From: Halonotius pteroides
GTDB lineage: Archaea > Halobacteriota > Halobacteria > Halobacteriales > Haloferacaceae
Assembly: GCF_003605635.1 (NCBI RefSeq)
Contig: NZ_QMDW01000016.1
Location: 1 to 54,022, forward strand
Length of the DNA: 54,022 nucleotides
Direction: 5' to 3'
The translations under genes and the position numbers were made by a program. The notes beneath the pieces were generated by a model, which was given only the letters and a program-made list of their open reading frames with translations, was not told the origin of the DNA and ran no database searches. The number at the start of each line of letters is the position of its first letter. Position 1 is the first letter of the stretch. Below, one piece after another: positions 46,497-54,022 of this stretch.

Positions 46497-47390
46497 TCAC
46501 GTTCTTTTTTGCGCCCACGACTCGACCATCGGCAGTCCCAGAATAATCGTCACACCGACCGCGCTGGCGACGGCCGCACCGAACAACCCAAACAACCCCT
46601 CGTAGGCTCCGATCCACAGCCCGCCGGCAACACCGAGGCCACCAGTCACAATCGGCACCGAGACCGCCGGTGCCGAGATCAGTCGTTCGCCATACTGGTG
46701 CCACACGCCGCCACCGCCGACTGCGGTGCCGACGCCGATCATCCCATGTCGCAGTTCCTCGGCGTGGCCGCCCTGCCAGGCAACCACGACGCCGACAACG
46801 GCGGCGACACCGGCCAGCAGGAAGCCACGGTCGACTCGCCAGCGATCACCATCACGGACAACCCACAGCCCCCCGGCGACCAGTCCCGCACCGAGGGCCA
46901 TCCCGGCAAGCACGTCTCGGGGGTAATGCACCCCCAAGACGAGCCGTGAGAGGCTGATCAGGCCGATCGCCCCGCCAGCAACAAGATGCCGCCATCGCCG
47001 ACGCCCAACAGTCAGCAACAGCCCGAGACTGCCGTAGACCGCGGTTGCACCGGTGGCGTGGCCGCTCGGAAAACTAAAGCCACCGGAGTCGAGTTCGCCG
47101 GCGACAAAGCCGGCAAGCGTTCCCGGAAGACCGGCGGGATCGATCGGCATCGCTGTGGGCCGCGGGATCGCGGTGTAGCTTTTCGCCGCGAGGACGACCG
47201 CCAAGGCGAGTGTGGCGATGGCGATCCCTGTGGCTGCGGCCGGCCGGGTGGTCTCGTCACTCCGTGGGCCGATCCAGTAGCCCAGCGCGAGGCCAACAAC
47301 GAGAAACCACGCATCGCCAAACAGTGTCACAAACGCGAAGGTAGTTACGACAAGTTCGGCTGGTGTCAACAGTAGCGTGGCTGTCAGCAT
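46497..47390 (-). CDS. PAP2-family membrane phosphatase
   Basis: This 297-residue polytopic membrane protein has a complete PAP2 phosphatase signature: KSYTAIPRP (KxxxxxxRP), SFPSGHATGA and SRLVLGVHYPRDVLAG (SRxxxxxHxxxD). The active site faces outside the membrane. Such enzymes dephosphorylate lipid or polyprenyl phosphates. Membrane segments before and after the core number about eight, and the C-terminal 100 residues add further spans beyond the minimal family length. It is convergent with glnA, so not linked to it by operon. The substrate is unknown. Confidence 0.92.
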   Translation of the reverse strand: MLTATLLLTPAELVVTTFAFVTLFGDAWFLVVGLALGYWIGPRSDETTRPAAATGIAIATLALAVVLAAKSYTAIPRPTAMPIDPAGLPGTLAGFVAGELDSGGFSFPSGHATGATAVYGSLGLLLTVGRRRWRHLVAGGAIGLISLSRLVLGVHYPRDVLAGMALGAGLVAGGLWVVRDGDRWRVDRGFLLAGVAAVVGVVVAWQGGHAEELRHGMIGVGTAVGGGGVWHQYGERLISAPAVSVPIVTGGLGVAGGLWIGAYEGLFGLFGAAVASAVGVTIILGLPMVESWAQKRT

Positions 47391-47501
47391 TTCCTAACAT
47401 TGTGTTTTACACACACCGGATAGTGGTTATCGAAGTTCTTCTCTACTGATCAACTCATCTACTATACACCCAGCGTACGCTTGATCGAACCGCTCAGTCA
47501 G

Positions 47502-49088
47502 TTAGGTAAAATCGCCGAGTGACGATTGGCCAGCCTGCTCCGGTGCGGTGTCAGTCAACTCCCCGATCGCAACATCGGCTGTTGGCTGCGTTGTACCCCC
47601 ACGTTGAGAGAGCGACGCACGGCGATTTACCTCGGGGTGTTGCAGTGCTTCTGTGGCCGCCGCTTGAACGGCCTCGAACTTCTCGATGATCGCCGCTCTG
47701 GCCGCTTCGTACTCAACGATCGGGTATGGATACGTCTCGCCGATCCGCACACCAACCTCATCCTGTACATGGAGCGGTGTTTTTTCGGGTTGATCTAGGT
47801 ACTCGACCGGCAGTGCTTCGAGTTCTGGCACCCATTTTTTGATGAACTCGCCGTCGGGGTCGTTGTCACGAACCTGTTTTCGGGGATTGTATATCCGCAG
47901 CATGTTGGTGCCGTCAACGCCGGCCTGGAGTTGAAACTGGGTGTAATTAATCGCGGGATCCGCATCGAGCAGATGGTAATAAAAGAAGTCCGCGCCGATC
48001 TTCCAGGGTTGTTGGAGCAGATCACACAGGAAGGAGGCACACATCGCTCGCATCCGAAAGTTGAGCCACCCGGTCTGACGGAGACACCGCATCGATGCAT
48101 CAACCATCGGATACCCTGTCATCCCTGTTTTCCAAGCCTCAACACGGTCTGGATCATGTGTCTCCCGATGGAAGTCCGCTAAGACGGGGTTTACCGCCTG
48201 CTCCATCCAGCCTGCCCAATCGGCGAGCTTTTGATTGTAGTGGCGATTCCAGTAGAGCCGCGATGTGAACATCTCGGTGGCCTGTGCGCTTCCGGGTGCG
48301 TTGTCGACAGCCTGGTAGACCTGCCGCACCGAGAGACAGCCAAACCGCAGATACGGCGAGAGTTGACTGGTTCCAGTGCGTGCATCGGTCGGTGCTGAGA
48401 TGTTCCCTGGATACTCCGAGAGGCTACCAGTAAAGTCGTTCAACACCTGAACTGCGTGTTCGGTTCCGCCGATCCGAGAGATCTGCTTGTCGGGTGAGAT
48501 ATCGTAGTAGTCTTCGACCCACGCCGGATCGATACCGGTGTCGACATGCTGAATCGGTGTCGCCTCGCCGTCGGCCTCGTGGATCGACGCGGTGAGATAC
48601 GACTCAACATGGTCGCTCCAGCCGTCTCGTGTGTCGGGGACATCACGTCGAAGCCCGTCGGCATCGACGAAGGTGATATCACACGCCTCGGCGACAGCGT
48701 TGTCTCGGCGGAGGCCGTATCTTCCGGTTGGGTCTGCGGTTGTGACGATCTGGGCCACGTGTGCATCGAGTTTGTCGAGTAGTTCCACCGGCTCGCCATG
48801 CAGCATGGTGAGTCCACCGCCAAGCGATTCGTACTGGCCGGCCAGATCAGCAAGCGATTCCAGCATGAACTGAATCCGGGCGTCACAGGCCAACCCATCC
48901 GCGCCGTAGAACGCCGGATCAACGATAAAAATCGGGAGTATCGCCGCATACCGCCCGGTCGCATACTCGATCGCCGGGTGGTCGTCTGTGCGCAAGTTGC
49001 GGCAGTGCCAGACCAAACAGACATCATCGACACCATCCACCTGTTGTGACACCGCCGCAATCTGTTCGTCGATGGATGGGTTGTTCAC
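47502..49088 (-). CDS. Cryptochrome/photolyase family protein, divergent
   Basis: This 528-residue flavoprotein has a photolyase alpha/beta N-domain (LVWHCRNLRTDDHPAIEYA) and a FAD-binding C-domain (SRLYWNRHYNQKL, GMTGYPMVDASMRCLRQTG, KKWVPELEALP). It probably repairs UV lesions or senses blue light. The family-typical GWMHNRxRM is replaced by GWLNFRMRAM, and the NxGxWQW active-site stretch by NYTQFQLQAGVDGTN, so it is not a standard class I CPD photolyase. Translation starts with GTG 49088, with ttatta on the minus strand about 25 nt upstream. The C-terminal 60 residues form a Thr/Gln-rich tail ending SSLGDFT. Confidence 0.88.
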   Translation of the reverse strand: MNNPSIDEQIAAVSQQVDGVDDVCLVWHCRNLRTDDHPAIEYATGRYAAILPIFIVDPAFYGADGLACDARIQFMLESLADLAGQYESLGGGLTMLHGEPVELLDKLDAHVAQIVTTADPTGRYGLRRDNAVAEACDITFVDADGLRRDVPDTRDGWSDHVESYLTASIHEADGEATPIQHVDTGIDPAWVEDYYDISPDKQISRIGGTEHAVQVLNDFTGSLSEYPGNISAPTDARTGTSQLSPYLRFGCLSVRQVYQAVDNAPGSAQATEMFTSRLYWNRHYNQKLADWAGWMEQAVNPVLADFHRETHDPDRVEAWKTGMTGYPMVDASMRCLRQTGWLNFRMRAMCASFLCDLLQQPWKIGADFFYYHLLDADPAINYTQFQLQAGVDGTNMLRIYNPRKQVRDNDPDGEFIKKWVPELEALPVEYLDQPEKTPLHVQDEVGVRIGETYPYPIVEYEAARAAIIEKFEAVQAAATEALQHPEVNRRASLSQRGGTTQPTADVAIGELTDTAPEQAGQSSLGDFT

Positions 49089-49254
49089 ACAGATTGGTTG
49101 GTCGTCGGTCGTAATAAGCCGCGTGCCAGGCCTCTCTTAACAGATGCGCCTAAACGCTGATACCGGTCTGACATGGTGTTCTCAGCAGGAGACGCCCGCT
49201 GAACTGGTGGTCAGCCGCCAACGGTATTAGGGTCGAACAGTATCCTCCTGCGTT

Positions 49255-50631
49255 TCAGTGGTTGATCAGCTCGTTTACTGACATTTCTATTTCATCTACC
49301 TGGTTCACTTGATGGTTTGCGATCTCGGTCAACTCAGCGATCTGTGACTCAAGATCATCGAGTTTGTTCACCGCATCCTCGACCGTGGCGGCGATCTCCT
49401 CGGAGCTAGCTGCTTGGTCATCCGTTGCGCGAGCAACCTCATTTGTCCCGGTTGCGGTCTCAGTAACTGCGTCTCTGATCTGGTGTAACGCTTCAACTGT
49501 CTCCTCAACCGCGTCGATAGCCACTGACAGCTCTTCGGTTGTTTGGTCGAGTTCTGTCGCCGTTCGCTGGGTCACCGTGACGATCTGTTCGATGCGGGTT
49601 TCGATCTCGTTTGCTTGCTGCTGGGACTCTTCTGCCAGCGCCTTCACCTCATCGGCGACGACCGCAAACCCTTCGCCGGCTTCACCCGCCCGGGCGGCTT
49701 CAATCGAAGCGTTGAGCGCGAGAATGTTCGTCTGATCAGCGATATCATTGATGACATCGATAATCTCGCTCATCTCGTCGGCCTGGGTGGTCAGGTCATC
49801 GATCGTGTCGCTAACATCATCGGCAGCCTGCTTGACATCTGTCATCCGCTCAATGGCTGCATCGGCGGTCTCCTCGCCGTCGTCGGTACGTGACTGTGCA
49901 CGCTCTGCGGCCTGACTAACCTGGTCTGCGGTTGAGGCCAACTCCTCAATCGTCGCCGACTGATCACTAATCTCGGCTGCAACCTGATCCATTCGGGTTG
50001 TTTGCTCGGTCGCAAACGTTTCTACGCTATCACTGACCGAAACGATATCCTCTGTCGACTCCGATAGCTCCTCTAACCGCTGACAAACGGATCCATTGAC
50101 CTCTGCTTGGAGCGTCTCAAGCTCTCGTTTTCGCTGGATATGCTCGGACACATCAGGGGTTACCTCAAACGCGCCGACAACGCTTTCCTCAGGGCCACGC
50201 AGCGGAACCCCGTACACCTGAAAGACAGCGTCGGTTGTTGGCACTTCCCGGATGTCATCTTCCTCGATCGGCTCTCCTTTTCTGGCAACCGCCTCAGCCA
50301 GCGTCTCATCCTTGTTTTCGGTTCCGATAACATCATATGCGTTTTCTCCAATCACTTCGGCAGCACTGACGTTCAAATGAGCCTCGATCTCGGCATTCCA
50401 ATGCGTGAGCGTGCCGTCATTGGTTGTCGCAAAAACGCCTTCTGGGAACTCATCAACTAACTGATTAAACATCGACTTCCAGAAATCGCGTTCGTGCCGA
50501 AGTGTTTCGTTTTCGCCGGCGTCAGCAATATTGAGATCTGTTGTGTTGCGATAGGACTCCCAAAGCTTGCCGGCACCGTTATCGGACTGTTTCGATGTGC
50601 GAGTATCCTCAGTTGAAGATTCGAGGCTCAT
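49255..50631 (-). CDS. Soluble methyl-accepting chemotaxis transducer with PAS domain
   Basis: This 458-residue transducer has no membrane span, so it signals from the cytoplasm. A PAS-like sensor domain lies at about 60-170 ([53 protein letters not shown]). It is followed by the long helical signalling domain with the conserved hairpin tip ([20 protein letters not shown], then [18 protein letters not shown]). The start at 50631 ([14 protein letters not shown]) is preferred over 50655. There are no che genes beside it. The ligand is unknown; PAS domains often bind small molecules, haem or flavin. Confidence 0.93.
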   Translation of the reverse strand: MSLESSTEDTRTSKQSDNGAGKLWESYRNTTDLNIADAGENETLRHERDFWKSMFNQLVDEFPEGVFATTNDGTLTHWNAEIEAHLNVSAAEVIGENAYDVIGTENKDETLAEAVARKGEPIEEDDIREVPTTDAVFQVYGVPLRGPEESVVGAFEVTPDVSEHIQRKRELETLQAEVNGSVCQRLEELSESTEDIVSVSDSVETFATEQTTRMDQVAAEISDQSATIEELASTADQVSQAAERAQSRTDDGEETADAAIERMTDVKQAADDVSDTIDDLTTQADEMSEIIDVINDIADQTNILALNASIEAARAGEAGEGFAVVADEVKALAEESQQQANEIETRIEQIVTVTQRTATELDQTTEELSVAIDAVEETVEALHQIRDAVTETATGTNEVARATDDQAASSEEIAATVEDAVNKLDDLESQIAELTEIANHQVNQVDEIEMSVNELINH

Positions 50632-50803
50632 AGCTGCGAGTACATTTCTAAACAAATAAATGCAAAGATAATGTGGTTATAAAATCAAAAATTCTAACTA
50701 ATATCCGGAACAGACGTGTCGGTATTCATTTTATAGTCGTTTACTATTAATCACTCACCGTTCAACATCGTCTCAATTCCTTGCTGCTCAACTCGACGAA
50801 GAG

Positions 50804-51733
50804 TCAGCGTTGGAGTCGGGCTACGGTCTCGTCCGCCTGCTCGCTCAGCTCAACTAACCCATCGTCAGCAAGGTCGGCGACCAGCCCCTTTAGCCACTCA
50901 CGACCGGTGTCACCACCGTAATCGACGCGGATCCGCGGGCCCAGTTTTGACAGTGGTAGTTCGTCGTACTCACCAAGTGTCTTGATTACCCGTCCACGGA
51001 ACTGCCGTCGACTCCCCTCAAAACTCGGCTGGGTTGGCACATCTGGGGCGGTAAAATCACCTGTCTCGTAAGCCTGACACCACTCCCGCCACGGACAGCC
51101 CATCTCATCACACCGCGGTGTCTTCTCGCAGGCAACCCCACCGAGCTCCATGATCGCATTGTTCCAGACCCGTGATTCGCCTGCCGGCATGAGCTCGTCG
51201 GCGACACCTTCGAACGCGGCGTCGTCGTCAGGCACATCGAATGCGCGATACAACACGCGTTTGACATTGGTGTCGACGACGGCGTTGCCAGCGTTAAACG
51301 CGAAGGAGGCGACGGCATTGGCGGTATACGGGCCGACACCCATCAACTCTTGAAGCTCACTGGGGGTCTCCGGAAACTCCCCGTCGTATTCGGTGATGAT
51401 CTGGGTCGCCGCCTCATGGAGGTATTTTGCGCGGTTGTTGTAGCCGAGGCTGTGGCTGCTCCAAAACGAAACTACCTCGCCCCGCGGCGTGTCGGCCAAC
51501 GCTTCCACGGTCGGCCATCGATCGAGAAAGTCCGCCCACGCTGAAACCACGCGATCCAACTGTGTCTGTTGGCTCATGATCTCCGAGACAAGAATACCAT
51601 AGGGATTGTCGGTTTTCCGCCATGGATACTCCCGGTGATCGGCCGCATACCACTCGATCAACGCCGACTGGACGGCAGCGAGGGTGTCTTCGCTCGGAAG
51701 CAACGCGGTCGCGTTGTCGTTGGCCTCGCTCAT
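50804..51733 (-). CDS. mutY: A/G-specific adenine glycosylase (MutY family)
   Basis: This 309-residue helix-hairpin-helix base-excision glycosylase removes A mispaired with 8-oxoG. YPWRKTDNPYGILVSEIMSQQTQ supplies the catalytic Glu, and LMGVGPYTANAVASFAFN the hairpin, with catalytic Asp in AVVDTNVKRVL. Four Cys residues for an iron-sulphur cluster occur as C-x5-C-x4-C-x5-C, while the textbook spacing is C-x6-C-x2-C-x5-C. The C-terminal NUDIX-like 8-oxoG domain of bacterial MutY is absent; instead there is a winged-helix-like region (SRRQFRGRVIKTLGEYDEL). Start 51733 is clear. Confidence 0.93.
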   Translation of the reverse strand: MSEANDNATALLPSEDTLAAVQSALIEWYAADHREYPWRKTDNPYGILVSEIMSQQTQLDRVVSAWADFLDRWPTVEALADTPRGEVVSFWSSHSLGYNNRAKYLHEAATQIITEYDGEFPETPSELQELMGVGPYTANAVASFAFNAGNAVVDTNVKRVLYRAFDVPDDDAAFEGVADELMPAGESRVWNNAIMELGGVACEKTPRCDEMGCPWREWCQAYETGDFTAPDVPTQPSFEGSRRQFRGRVIKTLGEYDELPLSKLGPRIRVDYGGDTGREWLKGLVADLADDGLVELSEQADETVARLQR

Positions 51734-51934
51734 TGGCGACGCTCAGTGGTCGGTAGGCTTAGGGATACTGTTCTCGGTGTGAATCAACGCGTAGCTGTGG
51801 TTCACTACCGAAATTATAATGAGGAAGGGGGTTGTACATCATAACTGCAGTGCTACCACCATGGCAGTGGGGTAGCGGGGTTCTAGGGGGGTCAATGTCG
51901 CCTTCTCTTTATCTGACGACACCAGTACGTTGCC

Positions 51935-51950
51935 GATGAGAGTATAAATA
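51935..51950 (+). promoter_or_regulatory. TATA promoter copy A (gatgagag-tataaata)
   Basis: tataaata at 51943-51950 is preceded by gatgag with a 2-nt insert. The same phrase recurs at 52159-52173. If used, plus-strand transcription would start near 51975 and run into the hairpins. Confidence 0.45.
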
Positions 51951-52080
51951 TTCATCGCGGACAGAATCAATTCTAATAATTCAGTTGAACTACGATACCG
52001 CACTCGACTCTCGTCGCGCCTCGATAAACCGGATTCTCCCGTGTGGTGTGTTTAGTTCAGATCGCAGAAATCGAAAGACG

Positions 52081-52099
52081 GGAAGTCGGGGGAACTTCC
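52081..52099. ncRNA. Short hairpin, first of two
   Basis: GGAAGT (52081-52086) pairs with ACTTCC (52094-52099) around a G-rich loop of seven. With the next hairpin it suggests a folded RNA, or palindromic protein sites. Confidence 0.35.
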
Positions 52100-52114
52100 A
52101 CACCTGTTCGGGGG

Positions 52115-52144
52115 GTAGTCGCCTTGAGTAACTCAAGGGACTAC
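52115..52144. ncRNA. Long near-perfect hairpin, possible structured RNA
   Basis: GTAGTC (52115-52120), a single bulged g, CCTTGAG (52122-52128), loop taa, CTCAAGG (52132-52138) and GACTAC (52139-52144) form a 13-bp stem with one bulge. No protein gene overlaps. It could belong to an RNA, a terminator (no T run directly after) or a mobile-element end. Confidence 0.5.
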
Positions 52145-52158
52145 GTGATTGTGGGTGA

Positions 52159-52173
52159 GATGAGTATAAATAT
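52159..52173 (+). promoter_or_regulatory. TATA promoter copy B (gatgag-tataaatat)
   Basis: Second copy of the promoter-like phrase, directly after the long hairpin. The symmetric core also reads as tttata on the minus strand, so it could drive an RNA through the hairpins toward 51990. Confidence 0.45.
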
Positions 52174-52368
52174 CTCTCGCTCAATTTTTCATAACTGATA
52201 TTGGGCTACCGTTTACCGGTGGTGATGTCTGTTTGTCAGAGACCGCACTGTGGGTGTGTCGCCCCCGACCGACGCGATGTGGCTGCTGTGGCTGGTAGCT
52301 CACATAGCCTGTCGTTTCGGCGGTTGTGTGCCGGTATGCTTTTTTCGTCGCCTGCCGGCCATGGTGAT

Positions 52369-53610
52369 ATGTCCCTCCGCTCTGTTGTCCGTGACCGCCC
52401 GCTGTGGCTGCTCGCTGGGGTCGTTCTTCTGGGAGCAGTCAGCTACATCCTCAGCTCGTTTATCGGCCTTGTCGTTGTCGGACTGTTCGTTTACTACGCC
52501 GCCCGCCCGGTGTACCGCCGGCTGGTCGATCGGATCAACCATCCGACCGTTGCCGCCGGCCTCTCGATTATCGCCCTCGTGTTGCCGGCGTTTCTGCTGG
52601 TCGGCTACGCGTTGCTCATTGTTTCCCGTGAACTCCGGCGGCTGACGAATATTCCGGCGTTTGGCCCCCAACAGCTCGGAGTTGCTCCCGGCACCTACAG
52701 CCGGCTGACCGACCCCTCATTTCTGCTGTCGCCGGACGGCCGCGAGCTGATTACCGGCGAGCTTTCCGGATCGATTCTCCAATCGGTGGTTTCGATTGCC
52801 CAGACGGCGACAACGCTCGGCATTGTGACAATCAATCTGCTTGCTGTCGTCGTCTTCGCCTTCTATCTCCTCCGCGACGATGACCGCCTTGCCGGGTGGA
52901 TTCACGCCAACTTCGACACCCGAGAGACGGTGTTTGAGGAGTTCTTGCAGGCCGTTGACCGCGATCTGAGCAGCATCTTCTTCGGCAACATCCTCAACGC
53001 GATCATCACCGGCACCATCGCGGTCATCGCCTTCTCGGTGCTGAATGTTTTTGCACCGACGGGCGCGGCCATTCCGGCAGCCGCCCTCGTCGGTTCGCTT
53101 GCGGGCGCCGCAAGTCTGATCCCGATTGTCGGCATGAAGATCATCTACGTCCCGGTCGGGCTCTACATGGCTGCCCGTGGGGTGGTGACCACCGGCGGCG
53201 AGACGCTGTGGTTTGTGGTGCTCTTTGCGGTTGTCTCGGTCATCGTCGTCGACTCGATCCCGGATTTTCTTCTCCGACCATACGTTTCCGGCAAGAACAT
53301 CCACATCGGTTCGCTCATGCTCGCCTACATTCTTGGGCCGCTGTTTTTTGGCTGGTACGGGCTGTTTTTGATGCCGGCCTTACTGGTTGTGGTCGTCCAG
53401 TTTGCCGTTGTCGTTGTCCCCTCGCTCAATATTGGCTCGTCGTCGACCCTCGACAGCCAGCCGCCGCTCCAGCGGTTCGCTGCGCCGGGCGCTACCGAGC
53501 CGGACGCGGAGCCGGCTGCGACGAGCCCTACACCCGATGCTGGCGACGGGTCGACAGACTCCGATGAATCCACAACCGGCTCAGAATCGACCGCTGACGA
53601 CAACCGGTGA
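52369..53610 (+). CDS. AI-2E family transporter (UPF0118 permease)
   Basis: This 413-residue membrane protein has about eight spans, including paired hydrophobic stretches near residues 13-45 and 60-85 and a dense membrane block from about 150 to 350, with the family's LSSIFFGNILNAIITGTIAVIAF, LVGSLAGAASLIPIVG and FLLRPYVSGKNIHI. The acidic Ser/Thr-rich last 50 residues are cytoplasmic and disordered. Members include the AI-2 exporter TqsA and Na+/H+ antiporters, so the substrate cannot be told. Start 52369 (MSLRSVVRDRPLWLL) has a T-rich element about 27 nt upstream; the long upstream frame has no family similarity. Confidence 0.93.
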   Translation: MSLRSVVRDRPLWLLAGVVLLGAVSYILSSFIGLVVVGLFVYYAARPVYRRLVDRINHPTVAAGLSIIALVLPAFLLVGYALLIVSRELRRLTNIPAFGPQQLGVAPGTYSRLTDPSFLLSPDGRELITGELSGSILQSVVSIAQTATTLGIVTINLLAVVVFAFYLLRDDDRLAGWIHANFDTRETVFEEFLQAVDRDLSSIFFGNILNAIITGTIAVIAFSVLNVFAPTGAAIPAAALVGSLAGAASLIPIVGMKIIYVPVGLYMAARGVVTTGGETLWFVVLFAVVSVIVVDSIPDFLLRPYVSGKNIHIGSLMLAYILGPLFFGWYGLFLMPALLVVVVQFAVVVVPSLNIGSSSTLDSQPPLQRFAAPGATEPDAEPAATSPTPDAGDGSTDSDESTTGSESTADDNR

Positions 53611-53661
53611 GCGGCCGGGGCCGGGCGCAAGCGGGCTGCTGTCCTCAGCTGATCGGACGCG

Positions 53662-53934
53662 TTAGTCGATGTACTGCGCTTCCCACTCGGAGCGGGCGTC
53701 GATCTCGCGGCTGCCGCGGCGGGTAAGCGTATAGAAGTTTGTTCGTCGGTCGCGTTGGCCCTTCTCGACGAGTCCCTTGTCGACGAGGGTATCGAGGTTC
53801 GGGTAGAGCCGGCCGTGATGGATCTCCTTTTCATAGTACGATTCAAGCTCGTCTTTGATCGCCAGCCCGTGTGGCTCATCGAGGCCGGCGATCACGTACA
53901 GCAGATCACGCTGAAAGCCTGTGAGGTCATACAT
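53662..53934 (-). CDS. PadR-family transcriptional regulator
   Basis: This 90-residue winged-helix protein begins MYDLTGFQRDLLYVIAGLDE and continues GLAIKDELESYYEKEIHHGR, LYPNLDTLVDKGLVEKGQRD and NFYTLTRRGSREI, a complete minimal PadR fold of the type common in haloarchaea. It should bind DNA as a dimer; the ligand is unknown. The gene is convergent with the AI-2E permease 51 bp away. Upstream, agaataac on the minus strand near 53955 may be its promoter. The target is not evident. Confidence 0.92.
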   Translation of the reverse strand: MYDLTGFQRDLLYVIAGLDEPHGLAIKDELESYYEKEIHHGRLYPNLDTLVDKGLVEKGQRDRRTNFYTLTRRGSREIDARSEWEAQYID

Positions 53935-54022
53935 TGTAATGTTCGTTTGATTGTTATTCTTTTGTTTACGCTCTTGGGTAGAGGATTGTTGGTCAGCTCT
54001 CAGCAGTAGCTGGAAGTCACAG

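Larger units (their letters stand above)
51734..52368. other. Non-coding region with hairpins and paired TATA promoters
   Basis: No protein gene is convincing in these 635 bp. It has two promoter-like copies (near 51935 and 52159), hairpins at 52081-52099 and 52115-52144, a T run near 52183-52189 that could stop plus-strand transcription, and the AI-2E gene promoter (cttttttcg near 52339) at the right end. A small structured RNA is a possible reading. Confidence 0.5.

Noticed and set aside
51990-52184. 64-codon minus-strand frame MSERYLYSSHPQSRSPL...
   Set aside because: Runs across both hairpins, and its Arg/Ser/Pro composition is unlike neighbouring proteins. A structured non-coding element is the simpler reading.

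Overview
The window is chromosomal DNA of a halophilic archaeon (class Halobacteria). Its proteins are Asp/Glu-rich, coding regions are GC-rich with C/G third positions, and most genes lack a Shine-Dalgarno site but have a TATA-like element centred about 27 nt before the start codon, which points to leaderless mRNAs. Signature genes include a histone doublet, thermosome, Cdc48-type AAA ATPase, aIF1A/RIO1/KH ribosome-biogenesis genes, CDP-archaeol synthase and a haloarchaeal RPA. I cannot name the species; nothing contradicts a Halorubrum- or Halohasta-like genome.

Layout. 1-1094: low-GC edge with the 5' part of a Tat-type secreted DUF4399-like protein carrying a very recent internal duplication. 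1095-7151: M29 aminopeptidase, a divergent pair of haloarchaeal surface/regulatory proteins sharing a palindrome, a prenyl diphosphate synthase and a HEAT-repeat protein. 7152-8051: decayed DNA and two minus-strand tRNAs (Met-CAU, Asn-GUU), with a copy of the tRNA-Asn 3' end left 150 bp away. 8151-12900: CCA-adding enzyme, then an RPA, histone and histone-deacetylase-like cluster whose last two genes overlap, then tRNA-Arg(GCG). 12901-13995: a small AT-rich islet (duplicated tRNA-Arg 3' end plus an SDR oxidoreductase). 14200-22747: a MinD4-like ATPase with a long acidic tail, a 42-residue membrane peptide, argS, a riboflavin operon (regulator/kinase plus ribB), a branched-chain aminotransferase and katG. 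22748-23489 is an AT-rich gap without a convincing gene.

23490-37292: core metabolism and information processing. DUF502 protein, CDP-archaeol synthase and archaetidylserine decarboxylase (lipid synthesis), an RFC small subunit, RNase Z, an orphan receiver-like protein, a DUF460 protein with RNase H-like motifs, tyrS, a pilin-like membrane-anchored protein, aIF1A, RIO1, a Dim2-type KH protein and a Cdc48-like ATPase. 37293-40527: thermosome with a heat-shock-type promoter, a 59-residue membrane peptide and a DUF433/DUF5615 toxin-antitoxin-like pair. 40582-54022: ileS, hisH, a divergent lrp/glnA pair, PAP2 phosphatase, a divergent cryptochrome/photolyase, a soluble chemotaxis transducer, a mutY-like gene, a structured non-coding stretch with two hairpins and two similar TATA promoters, an AI-2E family permease and a PadR-like regulator.

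The items I would look at first are the coupled histone/deacetylase genes, the RNase H-like DUF460 protein with its neighbouring orphan receiver, the two tRNA-end duplications, the phased half-sites between the Cdc48 and thermosome genes, and the hairpin region at 52080-52144. No CRISPR array, rRNA gene or intact insertion sequence was seen.
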